The notes beneath the pieces are model-generated. The model did not search any database, was not told where the DNA came from, and saw only the letters and a list, made by a program, of their open reading frames with translations. The position numbers and the translations under genes are program-made. Below, one piece after another: positions 6,940-14,991 of a stretch of 42,813 bases of DNA; within the stretch, counting starts at the first letter, position 1, and each line of letters starts with the position of its first letter. The stretch is from Thiotrichales bacterium (lineage in GTDB: Bacteria; Pseudomonadota; Gammaproteobacteria; Thiomicrospirales; Thiomicrospiraceae), in contig JAFGXP010000006.1 of the NCBI GenBank assembly GCA_016936535.1, forward strand, positions 1 to 42,813. Reading direction: 5' to 3'.

Positions 6940-8367
6940 ATGCTTGCAGATATAACGAGCGGGCGGGTTAAGTTACAAAATGAATTAAGTTATCAGCAGC
7001 AACTTGCCACTAAGGTGCGAGTGCGAGCACTCTGGTTCAGTTGGCTGGCTTTGTTGCTTTTTGCCTTGGTCATGTTGTTAAAGGAAGAGATATTTTCGGC
7101 AACGATTTTGGCGCTGGCTTGGCTTGGCTTGAGCGTGACCGCTGTTTTTGAACAAAAAAAGAGGGCTGCCCTAGCGGCGTTTGGATTGACTTCAGCCCTG
7201 TTTTTTTTATACCTAGCCACTTTATTAAATTCCAGTTTTGTTTTGTCTGCAGTCTCTTACTGGGTGCTTGTTTTCGTTATTTTAATTGTGTTCATTCACC
7301 GTTTTTCGGTAGGGCTTGTTTGGTTGGGTGTGCTGAGTTTGCCTTTTGCTTTAGCTTGGCAATGGAGTGGTTTTGCATGGTCGCAATCCATTTTGGGTCA
7401 CACCAATCTTTTGTTCGCGGTAGGGTTAAGTACAATTTTATTGTATGGTCTAAAAGAGTTCTTTATCCGCGCTGAAGCGCATGTTCATCTTGTCAATCGT
7501 GAATTAGAGTACCAGCAAAAAATTGTCGATCACAGTGTACCGATGCTTAAAATCGACTTACAAGGCAAGATTACTTGTGTCAGTTTGGCGATGGCAAAAA
7601 TTCTTGGACGTGGCGTCAATCAACTCAGTGGTGTCGCTTTTTCGGATTTGAAGTTGGTTTCATTAAGTACCGATCCACAAATTTGGCAAGAGGAACGTCA
7701 CGGCTGGAATGGTATTCTCTATTCCGAGGCAGGAAGCAAAAGCGCGTGGTTAGATGCGTTAATCCGTCCAGAATTTGATGCGTTTGCAAATAAAGTGGGT
7801 TACTCAATGATTGCCGAAAACGTGACGCGTCAGCAATCGTTAGAGAATCAAGCCAGTCACGATCAATTGACTGGGGCTTTGAATCGCCGCGTATTTGATG
7901 AGTTTATTTATCAGTCTATTGAAGCCTTTAACCGCCATCAGTCGCCAGTTTGTTTGGTTTTGTGCGATTTAGATCACTTTAAACAAGTGAATGATACCTA
8001 TGGACATTTGACGGGTGATAATGTTTTAAAGGCTTTTTATACGTTATTACATAATAGTTTGCGGCAGACGGACAGTTTGGCTCGTTGGGGTGGGGAGGAG
8101 TTTGCGATTTTATTGCCTATGACCGAGCAAGAGACGGCTTATAAAGTGGTCGAAAAGATTCGCGAGAAAGTCCAACAGCATCTTTGGCCCAAGGGCATTC
8201 AGCTTACGGCGAGCTTTGGGCTTTGTCAGCTGCACGCAGGCTGTGATGCAAAAAACTGGTTCGAGGCAGTGGATAAAGCGCTTTATCAAGCGAAGCAAAC
8301 GGGAAGGAATCGGGTTTGTGTCTGTACAGAAGGCGATATTCAAGAGGCGCTGCAGGAAAGTGTCTGA
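6940..8367 (+). CDS. Membrane-bound PAS-GGDEF diguanylate cyclase (paralogue 2)
   Basis: Same layout as the protein at 4682-6070: about six N-terminal membrane helices (residues 30-175), a PAS domain starting near VPMLKIDLQGKIT, a PAC-like segment (GYSMIAENVT), and a GGDEF domain from DQLTGALNRR. The catalytic loop is RWGGEEF and the I-site is RQTD five residues upstream, so it should be active and product-inhibited. It has 475 residues. The ATG is preceded by a purine-rich AGGTGG. The two cyclases share the YQQQ segment before the first membrane helix and the NREL linker before PAS, so they come from a local duplication now separated by ssrA. The membrane sensor parts have diverged far more than the catalytic parts, which suggests different signals. 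Confidence 0.9.
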   Translation: MLADITSGRVKLQNELSYQQQLATKVRVRALWFSWLALLLFALVMLLKEEIFSATILALAWLGLSVTAVFEQKKRAALAAFGLTSALFFLYLATLLNSSFVLSAVSYWVLVFVILIVFIHRFSVGLVWLGVLSLPFALAWQWSGFAWSQSILGHTNLLFAVGLSTILLYGLKEFFIRAEAHVHLVNRELEYQQKIVDHSVPMLKIDLQGKITCVSLAMAKILGRGVNQLSGVAFSDLKLVSLSTDPQIWQEERHGWNGILYSEAGSKSAWLDALIRPEFDAFANKVGYSMIAENVTRQQSLENQASHDQLTGALNRRVFDEFIYQSIEAFNRHQSPVCLVLCDLDHFKQVNDTYGHLTGDNVLKAFYTLLHNSLRQTDSLARWGGEEFAILLPMTEQETAYKVVEKIREKVQQHLWPKGIQLTASFGLCQLHAGCDAKNWFEAVDKALYQAKQTGRNRVCVCTEGDIQEALQESV

Positions 8368-8580
8368 GAGAGCGCTGTAATCAGTGTTTGAACAGTGTTT
8401 GTAGAAGCTGCAGTGAAATACCGTAAAATTGCCAATCTATTTGCCGAATGTATGCACAGCGTAAGCATTTAACTTTCGGTCTGCCGAGTATGGCTTTGGC
8501 AATCCATGGTCAAATCGGCACGGCCAAGCCAAAGCAATCATATTGAAGTGTTGACAACCCAGCTGCCGTTTTGCGGTTGT
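8368..8580. other. Convergent intergenic spacer, 213 bp
   Basis: Lies between the cyclase gene and smpB, which point at each other. A 7-bp complementary pair (GCTTTGG at 8493, CCAAAGC at 8529) with a long loop is the only dyad I find. No T-run follows it. I see no clear terminator for either gene. Confidence 0.4.
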
Positions 8581-9060
8581 TTAGCGTGTTAGCTTCATAA
8601 TGCGTTGCTTATCTCGATTCCATTCGCGTTCTTTTTCCGTGGCGCGTTTGTCATGCAATTTCTTTCCTTTGGCCAATCCCATACTGAGTTTGATTTTTCC
8701 TTTGGACCAGTGCAAATTCAGAGGGACTAAGGTATAGCCTTTTTGCTCAACTTGACCAATCAAACGGTCAATTTCTCGACGGTGCATCAAGAGTTTACGC
8801 AGGCGTAATGGATCGTGGACGCTATGGGTTGAAGCGGTAATTAAGGGAGTAATTAAGCCGCCAAATAGCCAAGCCTCATTATTTTTCAATAAAATATAGC
8901 TTTCGCTGATTTGTGCTTTGCCTTGACGCAGACTTTTTACTTCCCATCCTTCCAACGCCAAACCAGCTTCGAATTCTTGTTCAATAAAATAGTCAAAACG
9001 CGCTTTTTTATTTTGCGCGATCACCTTTGATGGGGTGTTATGGGAGTTGTTCTTGGCCAT
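8581..9060 (-). CDS. smpB: SsrA-binding protein
   Basis: Binds the tRNA-like domain of tmRNA and delivers it to stalled ribosomes. Family blocks are present: [29 protein letters not shown], then [34 protein letters not shown] and the C-terminal basic tail [22 protein letters not shown], which in other species enters the mRNA channel. The length of 159 residues is typical. The ATG has AGGTTAG just upstream. Its partner ssrA lies 2 kb to the left on the same strand, with the second cyclase gene (opposite strand) between them. Confidence 0.97.
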   Translation of the reverse strand: MAKNNSHNTPSKVIAQNKKARFDYFIEQEFEAGLALEGWEVKSLRQGKAQISESYILLKNNEAWLFGGLITPLITASTHSVHDPLRLRKLLMHRREIDRLIGQVEQKGYTLVPLNLHWSKGKIKLSMGLAKGKKLHDKRATEKEREWNRDKQRIMKLTR

Positions 9061-9147
9061 AGCTAACCTGTGATTCTTATAAAGGGTTTTGGCTTTTAAG
9101 CGCCAATCGTTGGGGCCCTAAAAATCAGCTGATTATACACGCTGAAT

Positions 9148-9182
9148 GGCCAAAGTGCCGTTTTGTTGATTGGCCTTTTTTT
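9148..9182 (+). terminator. Possible plus-strand terminator in a minus-strand region
   Basis: The stem GGCCAA / TTGGCC with a 16-nt loop is followed by seven Ts on the plus strand. Both neighbouring genes are on the minus strand, so it would stop only antisense or read-through transcription, for example from the cyclase gene through smpB. The stem is short, so this is a weak call. Confidence 0.35.
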
Positions 9183-9936
9183 AAGGGTCTTCCCGCAACT
9201 GGCGCTTTTGCAAGCAAAAATCAAGTACCGCTTTGGGGGCGAAGGCCGCCAATCGAGCGGCATCTAATTCAAAATGATGCGTCTGATTATTCGGCATGTT
9301 TAGAGTAAATTCTAAGGGCTGCTTGGATACTAGAGCTTGATTAAATCGCTGAAACAGTTCTTTGCTTAAGGCGTTGTTGTAAGAGCTGGTGAAATGCGGA
9401 ATCTCGGTAAAAATCATTGAACTGTGCCAGCTTAAGTTCACTTGGTCTTTATGCATTTTTTGAAAGTCAGCTGGAAGGGGGAGCCAATTGGGCGGCTGCT
9501 TAATTTGACCACCGACAGAAACTGAGTAGCTTGTTTGCGTTTGTCCTAGCTTTAGGTTGAGACGGCGTTTTTGATCATAAATATAACCATGCTGCGCGAA
9601 TTTTTTTGAATCATTATGCAGCTTTCCAGATTCCATCAAATCGCTCTGAGGCGCGATAAAAGCCACGTTGAAATTGGTGTAATAAGGGTCGCAACGCAGC
9701 ATAAAAGCTTTTTGCGTGCGGTAATTTTTTGGTGCATAAACCAGTTGAGCACTCAAGATTTGGTCGCTGAAATCATCTGCTTCGTAATTTAAATGCCATG
9801 CGTCTTGCGGCCCATCACGGTGTTCGATCAGCTGATTTTTACTGGCTTGAACGGGAGTGCTCAGTAGCATGACACCGAACAGGCTAAGCATCGACCATTG
9901 ATGAGTGGCTTGGAAAGAGGGTTTTGAGTCAGACAT
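9181..9936 (-). CDS. Exported protein of unknown function
   Basis: I do not recognise this family. The protein has 251 residues from the chosen start. An N-terminal hydrophobic stretch (MLSLFGVMLLSTPVQA) followed by SKNQ looks like a Sec signal peptide with cleavage after VQA. The mature part is soluble, mostly beta-like, with two cysteines far apart (the CDPYYTNFNVAF region and DFCLQK near the end) and no repeats or enzyme motif. I chose the ATG at 9936 because GGGAG lies about 6 bases upstream. The ATG at 9954 would add MLRETR and has no ribosome-binding site. It sits between smpB and ratA, a junction where E. coli has nothing. It may be lineage-specific. Confidence 0.7.
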   Translation of the reverse strand: MSDSKPSFQATHQWSMLSLFGVMLLSTPVQASKNQLIEHRDGPQDAWHLNYEADDFSDQILSAQLVYAPKNYRTQKAFMLRCDPYYTNFNVAFIAPQSDLMESGKLHNDSKKFAQHGYIYDQKRRLNLKLGQTQTSYSVSVGGQIKQPPNWLPLPADFQKMHKDQVNLSWHSSMIFTEIPHFTSSYNNALSKELFQRFNQALVSKQPLEFTLNMPNNQTHHFELDAARLAAFAPKAVLDFCLQKRQLREDP

Positions 9937-10086
9937 TCTGGTCTCCCTAAGCATGTGAACAAAAAGTGGAGCGGAGCGCTCAGAAAAGAGTTTGTTATAA
10001 TAACGCCCGTTTCCTAGGGGCGATCGGTTTCATGATCGACGTTCTAGCGATGATTATGGTGCAAAATTCGAGAAAATGCTTCGATT

Positions 10087-10536
10087 ATGAAAAAAATTAG
10101 CCGTAGCGCTTTGCTGCCTTATTCGGCTCAGCAAATGTATGATTTGGTCAATGATGTGGCTTCTTATCCTCAGTTTTTGCCATGGTGTGGTGATGCAAAG
10201 GTCTTAGCAGCGAGTGAGTCTTCAATGCGAGCTTCGATTCTGATTGCGAAAGCGGGGATTAAGCAACACTTTACGACGCAGAATCACTTGGTGGCAGGGC
10301 GACGCATCGAAATGCAACTGGTGGAAGGCCCTTTTGCGCAGTTAAAAGGCGAGTGGTCATTTAAGGTTTTGGATGAAAGCGCCTGTAAGGTTCAGTTTGA
10401 AGTTGAGTTTGAGATGCGCAGTGGTTTGTTGAATTTGGCTTTGGGTCCGATTTTTGAACAGATCGCCAGCACGCTCGTGGATTCTTTTTGTGAGCGTGCC
10501 AAACAGGTGTATCCATCGCCATTTTCTTCTCAATAA
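10087..10536 (+). CDS. ratA: RatA / Coq10-like START-domain protein
   Basis: A 149-residue SRPBCC (polyketide cyclase / START) protein. Motifs are the N-terminal SALLPYSAQQMYDLVNDVASYPQFLPWC and the C-terminal FEMRSGLLNLALGPIFEQIASTLVDSFCERA. The family is related to Coq10, a ubiquinone-binding protein. The E. coli member was described as a ribosome-associating toxin (RatA), a role that is not settled. The start overlaps the stop of a tiny upstream frame (ATG at 10077, stop TGA at 10089, overlapping the ratA ATG), which could couple translation. rnfH follows after 22 bp and the pair is conserved in gammaproteobacteria. Confidence 0.92.
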   Translation: MKKISRSALLPYSAQQMYDLVNDVASYPQFLPWCGDAKVLAASESSMRASILIAKAGIKQHFTTQNHLVAGRRIEMQLVEGPFAQLKGEWSFKVLDESACKVQFEVEFEMRSGLLNLALGPIFEQIASTLVDSFCERAKQVYPSPFSSQ

Positions 10537-10558
10537 TGAAAATTGCGTGAGGTTGTTT

Positions 10559-10837
10559 ATGCGGATTGAAGTCGCTTATGCACTTGAGAAAGAACAGTTT
10601 TTGTTTTCTCAGGAGGTGGCTGAGGGGTGTCGTGTTGATCAAGCGCTTGCAGACTCGGCGCTGCTGAAGCGCTTCCCCAATTTAGATTGTTCCTATCTGG
10701 GGATTTTTGGCAAAAGGGTTGAGCCCGATCAGATTCTACAAGAAGGGGATCGGATTGAGGTTTATCGACCCTTAAAAGCCGATCCAAGAGAACGTCGGCG
10801 CGAGAAGGTGTCGCAGGAGCGAGAAGCGGAACAATAG
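10559..10837 (+). CDS. rnfH: RnfH family ubiquitin-like protein (RatB)
   Basis: A 92-residue beta-grasp protein. The motifs are IEVAYALEKEQFLFSQEVAEGCRVDQAL, then FPNLD, the core VGIFGK-type segment YLGIFGKRVEPDQILQEGDRIEVYRPL, and a basic tail RERRREK. The family is found downstream of ratA, and in some organisms near the Rnf electron-transport genes. Its molecular role is unclear. I chose the ATG at 10559, with GAGG about 7 bases upstream. An open frame continues further upstream into ratA but has no family similarity. It is convergent with bamE, only 12 bp away, with no clear terminator between them. Confidence 0.92.
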   Translation: MRIEVAYALEKEQFLFSQEVAEGCRVDQALADSALLKRFPNLDCSYLGIFGKRVEPDQILQEGDRIEVYRPLKADPRERRREKVSQEREAEQ

Positions 10838-10849
10838 GGTTAAATGCGG

Positions 10850-11260
10850 TTAAAAAAGACCGAAAAACCCACCTTTGCTTTTCAATTCAACTTGGCGTTG
10901 CTTGATTTCAAATTGCGTTAAGAAGCCTTGTTCATCAAAGTTCATGACCAGATGTTTTGGGCTATCGACATTGGCGTTAGGATCGCTAGTAAAGAACAAA
11001 TATTCCCAGTGATTTGGATTAAAGGCGTTGGCACCCATCGGAGGGCCAAACAGCTTACGAATTTGCGTTTGATGCAGCCCTTCTTGAATCAGTTGCAGCG
11101 ATTCGTCGGTAATGACATTGCCTTGGGTCAGTGGAGCTTGGTAGGGCTTAAAGACTGAGCAACCAGAAAGCGGGGCCAACCAAAGCCATGCCATGCCAAC
11201 AAGCAGTACCGTTTTGAGTGGGGCGACAAAATGACGTGGTCGTTGTTCTTTGCAGTACAT
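10850..11260 (-). CDS. bamE: Outer membrane assembly lipoprotein BamE (SmpA/OmlA)
   Basis: Small lipoprotein of the BAM complex, which inserts beta-barrel proteins in the outer membrane. The signal peptide ends in the lipobox LSGC with the lipidated Cys at residue 34. The mature protein has the family pattern QGNVITDESLQLIQEGLHQTQIRKLFGPPMG and NHWEYLFF. It has 136 residues. It is divergent from fur (236 bp apart), as omlA and fur are in Pseudomonas. Confidence 0.93.
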   Translation of the reverse strand: MYCKEQRPRHFVAPLKTVLLVGMAWLWLAPLSGCSVFKPYQAPLTQGNVITDESLQLIQEGLHQTQIRKLFGPPMGANAFNPNHWEYLFFTSDPNANVDSPKHLVMNFDEQGFLTQFEIKQRQVELKSKGGFFGLF

Positions 11261-11496
11261 AGGTAATTCTCAAGATTACTTAAGTAGGGCGCAAACCGCT
11301 TTAAAAGCGGCAGATGCGGTGCTTACTTAGGGGTGAGGGTTTTTTCGTCCTAAAGACTTCACAGTTCGGGTATTATACATAGATTATTGAGTTTTCAATC
11401 TTGCAAAGCGGATTTAATCCTATTGAATTCGCTTTAAAATTGAGGTTAATTTCCCGCTCACCGCGGGAACTATTCGCAAAAACAGAAGAGGTTTCG
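11261..11496. promoter_or_regulatory. Divergent bamE-fur promoter region
   Basis: Contains the 5' regions of both genes. A TATTAT / TATACAT cluster around 11370-11380 could be the fur -10 on the plus strand. I do not see a convincing Fur box. An in-frame TTG at 11401 could extend Fur by 32 residues, but these have no family similarity. Confidence 0.45.
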
Positions 11497-11931
11497 ATGA
11501 GCGGAGCGGAATTAAAAAAAGTGGGCTTAAAAGTCACTTTGCCTAGACTGAAGATTTTGGAAATCTTGGAGAGCGCAGGGGAAGATCACCATCTTTCCGC
11601 TGAAGACGTTTTTAAAATTCTCTTAGAGCAAGGGGAAGAGGTTGGACTGGCCACGGTTTATCGTGTGTTGACTCAGTTTGAACAGGCTGGAATTGTTCGT
11701 CGCTTGAACTTTGAAAATAACGTCTCGATTTTTGAATTAGATACCGGTGATAATCATGATCACATTGTCTGTTTAAAGACAGGGCGGGTTCGTGAGTTTG
11801 TTGATCCATTGATTGACCAACGCATCAAGGAAATTTCAAAAGAGTTGGGCTATGAGTTGTCTGCACACAACCTAGTCATTTATGGTGCTTACAAAGAAGA
11901 GCTCGATCATAAGGTTAAAACCGAACTCTAA
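11497..11931 (+). CDS. fur: Ferric uptake regulator Fur
   Basis: Iron-dependent repressor of iron-acquisition genes. It has 144 residues from the ATG at 11497, which has GAGG about 6 bases upstream. Blocks: LKKVGLKVTLPRLKILEIL, HHLSAEDVFKILLE, GLATVYRVLTQFEQAGIV (recognition helix), the metal region DNHDHIVCLKTGRVREF and the dimerisation region with AHNLVIYG. There is only one cysteine; the CxxC of E. coli Fur is absent, as in Pseudomonas Fur. The usual HHDH motif reads NHDH, so the position matching His86 of P. aeruginosa Fur is Asn. That residue is a metal ligand in the family, so metal binding here may differ. Confidence 0.95.
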   Translation: MSGAELKKVGLKVTLPRLKILEILESAGEDHHLSAEDVFKILLEQGEEVGLATVYRVLTQFEQAGIVRRLNFENNVSIFELDTGDNHDHIVCLKTGRVREFVDPLIDQRIKEISKELGYELSAHNLVIYGAYKEELDHKVKTEL

Positions 11932-11989
11932 ACCGAAGCGTTGGCAATGGTTGGTGATGCGGTAAGCTGCTCCCTTTGAGATTTAAGAC

Positions 11990-12022
11990 AAGGCAAATAC
12001 CGTTTGGTGTTTGCCTTTTTTG
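11990..12022 (+). terminator. fur terminator
   Basis: The 12-bp stem AAGGCAAATACC / GGTGTTTGCCTT (one G-U pair, loop GTTT) is followed by a T-run. It lies 58 bp after the fur stop codon, and recN converges from the right. Confidence 0.88.
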
Positions 12023-12066
12023 TATCAGGTCGAGGAGGGGTTACGCAATCGACCCAAAAGCGTTTG

Positions 12067-13746
12067 TTACCGAGATAATTGCTGCTTTTGTTGTGCTTGT
12101 TGTAACAATTCGGCAGCCATTTTTTCGGTTTGTTCGGTGATTGTAACGCCGCCAAGCATTCGTGCCAGCTCTTGAATTCTTTGGTGAGTGTCCAGGCAAG
12201 AAACTTCAGTTCGGGTTTGTTCATCCACGACACGTTTGGCAATTTTAAAATGATGATCACCATGTGCGGCAACTTGAGCCAAGTGAGTGATTGAAAGCAA
12301 TTGTTTGCTGCGACCCAGTTGTTGCATTTTTTCGCCAACTACTTCGGCCACGCCACCGCCAATCCCGACATCAACCTCATCAAATATCAGAGTAGGTAGC
12401 TCGGTCACTTCCGCAGTAGCAACCTGAATGGCCAAGCTAATGCGTGAAAGCTCGCCACCCGAAGCCACCTTAGCTAAGGCTTGTAAGGGCTGACCTTTGT
12501 TGGCGGAGACATGAAATTCGATTGAATCCAGCCCCTGAGCACTTGGCGTTTTGGCGGGATGAATGATCACTTCAAATTGCCCGTGCGCCATGCCAAGTTC
12601 GCGCATGCCCAGACTGATGCGTTGACTGAGTTCTTTGGCAGCCTGTTTGCGTTGTTGATGCAGTTGCTGTGCATACTGATAAAAGGTCGCTTCTTGTTGC
12701 TCAATGGCTTGTTGTAGATGGTCAATTGAGTGAGCCTTGTCTTGTAATCGACTGAGCTCTTGTTCAATTTGCTGTTGTTTTTGACATAAGGTTTCCGGTT
12801 GCAACTGGTATTTTTTGGCTACGGCAAACAGCTGATTTAGTCGTTCTTCAACGCTTTGTAATTGAAGCGGGTCAATTTCGACACGATCTGCTAGGGATTG
12901 GATGTCAGAAGCCGCTTCTTGAATTTCTATCAAGGCGCTTTGCAATTGCGCCAGGGGCCCAGCAAATAGCGGACTAAAATCGACAATGCTTTCGAGTTGC
13001 ATCAAGGCTCGATTGAGTTGATCGGTTACGCCATGTTCTTCTTCTAAAAATTGATAGGCTGACACGCCACTCTGTTTGATTTCACTGGCATGTGACAGTT
13101 GGCTCTGTTGCTGCTCTAAATCGGCAAATTCACCAACTTTGGGCTGGAGTTCGGCAAACTCTTGTTGCTGGAAACGCAAGAGCTCTAGGCGGCTTTGCCG
13201 ATCTTGCTGCTGCTTTTCCTGTTCGTGCAGTTGCTTTTGCAAAGCGCGCCATTGTTGGTAGTGATGATAAGTGCGTTGGCGCAATTCGGCGTGACTGGCA
13301 AACGCATCCAGGAGTTCGAGTTGTTGCAGCGGGTTGAGCAGAGATTGGTGTTCATGTTGGCCGTGAATATCAATCAGGCGGCTGCTCAAGGCTTTGAGTT
13401 GACCGACCGCAACCGGAATGCCATTGATATAGGCTTTAGAGCGGCCTTCAACCGAGAGAGTTCGTCGCAGTAAGCAATGGTTTTGATCATCCAATTCATT
13501 TTCCACTAACCACTGTTTCAGGCTGGGTCGTTTTTCGATATCAAAAGCGGCGGTAACATCTGCGCGTTCGGCACCGTGGCGTACGAGCGTGCTGTCAGCA
13601 CGCTCGCCCAAAGCGAGTCCGAGGGCATCTAATAAAATGGACTTCCCTGCGCCAGTCTCGCCAGTAAGCGTACTAAAACCGTGGCGAAAGTTGAGGGTTA
13701 GTTGTTCAATTAAAGCGAGGTTCTGGATTGATAACTCATACAGCAT
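12067..13746 (-). CDS. recN: DNA repair protein RecN
   Basis: SMC-like ATPase that acts at double-strand breaks. From the ATG at 13746 it has 559 residues (E. coli 553). Walker A is GETGAGKS near the N-terminus. A glutamine-rich coiled coil fills the middle (about residues 150-360). The ABC signature KVASGGELSRISLAI and Walker B TLIFDEVDVGIGGG are in the C-terminal third. The start MLYELSIQNLALIEQL matches the family. A TTG 48 bp upstream is open but unlikely. In E. coli the same neighbourhood holds nadK and bamE. No clear LexA box was found in the 180 bp before the gene. Confidence 0.95.
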   Translation of the reverse strand: MLYELSIQNLALIEQLTLNFRHGFSTLTGETGAGKSILLDALGLALGERADSTLVRHGAERADVTAAFDIEKRPSLKQWLVENELDDQNHCLLRRTLSVEGRSKAYINGIPVAVGQLKALSSRLIDIHGQHEHQSLLNPLQQLELLDAFASHAELRQRTYHHYQQWRALQKQLHEQEKQQQDRQSRLELLRFQQQEFAELQPKVGEFADLEQQQSQLSHASEIKQSGVSAYQFLEEEHGVTDQLNRALMQLESIVDFSPLFAGPLAQLQSALIEIQEAASDIQSLADRVEIDPLQLQSVEERLNQLFAVAKKYQLQPETLCQKQQQIEQELSRLQDKAHSIDHLQQAIEQQEATFYQYAQQLHQQRKQAAKELSQRISLGMRELGMAHGQFEVIIHPAKTPSAQGLDSIEFHVSANKGQPLQALAKVASGGELSRISLAIQVATAEVTELPTLIFDEVDVGIGGGVAEVVGEKMQQLGRSKQLLSITHLAQVAAHGDHHFKIAKRVVDEQTRTEVSCLDTHQRIQELARMLGGVTITEQTEKMAAELLQQAQQKQQLSR

Positions 13747-13928
13747 CTGCGAATTCAACTTAAAAAGAGGGTTAAGGTTTTTGCCCAGTATCAAGGCGGG
13801 TTCTGTTTCGATTTTTGAGTCTTATAGCTTAGGAGAATGCGAGTTTTGTCGTGCGCTATTTAGACGCATTCTACCTTCCTTAGCTTACTTGAATTCGGTT
13901 ACTGCTTCCAAATGAAATTTTAGATCGA

Positions 13929-14804
13929 CTACAACTTATCGCCCCAGCGCAACTTGGCGCGTAGCAATTTAAAGTGATCATGCTCGTTGGGATGAATCAT
14001 CTTAATCAAATTTTTATGTCGGGTGATGGTGGTGACATGCCCTAAGCGAATGTGGTGGGTGAGTTGGCCATCACAAATAATATGCGCCATACCATTGCAG
14101 TTTTTGTGAGGGTAAATGCGCACCACACTGGTTCCGGGAATGACATAAGGTCGGGTACTCATCGTGTGTGGGTTAATTGAGACCAAGCTTAAAACATCTA
14201 GCCGTGGATCGAGTATCGGGCCTCCGGCCGAGAGTGCATAGGCTGTGGAGCCGGTTGGCGTGGAAATAATCATTCCATCCGAGCGTTGGGTGTTTAAAAA
14301 TCGCCCGTCAACTTCGGTTTCAAACTCAATCATTCTTGGCGAATCGGTTTTGTGTATCACGACGTCATTTAAAGCCAATTGGTCGAACTCCAGCTGCTCG
14401 TCTTTGCTGATTTTCACGCGAATCAGGTTGCGTTCTTCAAATTTGCAGTGGCCCAGCATAACTTCATCCAAGATATCGGTCATATTGCGCGGCGAAATAT
14501 CGGTTAAAAAACCAAGTCGTCCCAAATTAATCCCGAGAATGGGCACGCCGTAATCCACGACCGATCGAGCGACATCCAGAAAAGTCCCATCTCCGCCAAC
14601 CACAATGGCAATTTCAATTTGTGTGACCAGTTCTTGGCGCTCAACAATGGCGACGCCATAGCGTTGATGAGGGAAGTCGGCGCAGGACGCGGCATCCAAT
14701 AGCACCGTTTTTTGCTGATTAAGCAGATGTTGCAACAGTCGATCAATCGTATCCCAGCAGGCGATACCATTGTATTTGCCAAATATGCCGATGCGCTCAA
14801 ACAT
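13929..14804 (-). CDS. nadK: NAD kinase
   Basis: Phosphorylates NAD to NADP. The 291-residue protein shows the ATP-NAD kinase signature GGDGT at residues 70-74, GINLGRLGFLTD (91-102), NDVVIHK, SDGMIISTPTGSTAYALSAGGPI, and the C-terminal HPNEHDHFKLLRAKLRWG. It is divergent from hrcA and read towards recN. The recN-nadK-grpE neighbourhood is conserved in gammaproteobacteria. Its promoter must lie within 14805-14991, close to the hrcA promoter and CIRCE on the other strand, so HrcA could also affect it. Confidence 0.97.
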   Translation of the reverse strand: MFERIGIFGKYNGIACWDTIDRLLQHLLNQQKTVLLDAASCADFPHQRYGVAIVERQELVTQIEIAIVVGGDGTFLDVARSVVDYGVPILGINLGRLGFLTDISPRNMTDILDEVMLGHCKFEERNLIRVKISKDEQLEFDQLALNDVVIHKTDSPRMIEFETEVDGRFLNTQRSDGMIISTPTGSTAYALSAGGPILDPRLDVLSLVSINPHTMSTRPYVIPGTSVVRIYPHKNCNGMAHIICDGQLTHHIRLGHVTTITRHKNLIKMIHPNEHDHFKLLRAKLRWGDKL

Positions 14805-14831
14805 GATTTTTTTCCTAAACGTCCTAAAGGC

Positions 14832-14859
14832 TTGAATAAGAGGGCGATAAAACTATAAT
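14832..14859 (+). promoter_or_regulatory. hrcA promoter (sigma-70 type)
   Basis: TTGAAT at 14832-14837, a 16-nt spacer, and a perfect TATAAT at 14854-14859. The CIRCE operator begins on the next base, covering the likely transcription start. Confidence 0.85.
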
Positions 14860-14886
14860 TTAGCACTCGAGGACAGTGACTGCTAT
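14860..14886 (+). promoter_or_regulatory. CIRCE operator (HrcA-binding site)
   Basis: TTAGCACTC-N9-GACTGCTAT. The left arm is a perfect match to the CIRCE consensus TTAGCACTC-N9-GAGTGCTAA. The right arm matches 7 of 9 positions and the spacer is exactly 9. It lies directly downstream of the -10 box of the hrcA promoter and 105 bp before the hrcA ATG, so HrcA binding would block its own transcription. Confidence 0.9.
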
Positions 14887-14991
14887 TTCGGGCTTTTCAA
14901 CTTGAATCGCGCTAATGACAGGGTGTCCGCGGAAGTGTGCTTCCTGACGCCGGTTTTAAAGGCCTTTAAAAGACAAAACAGCGGGTAAATT

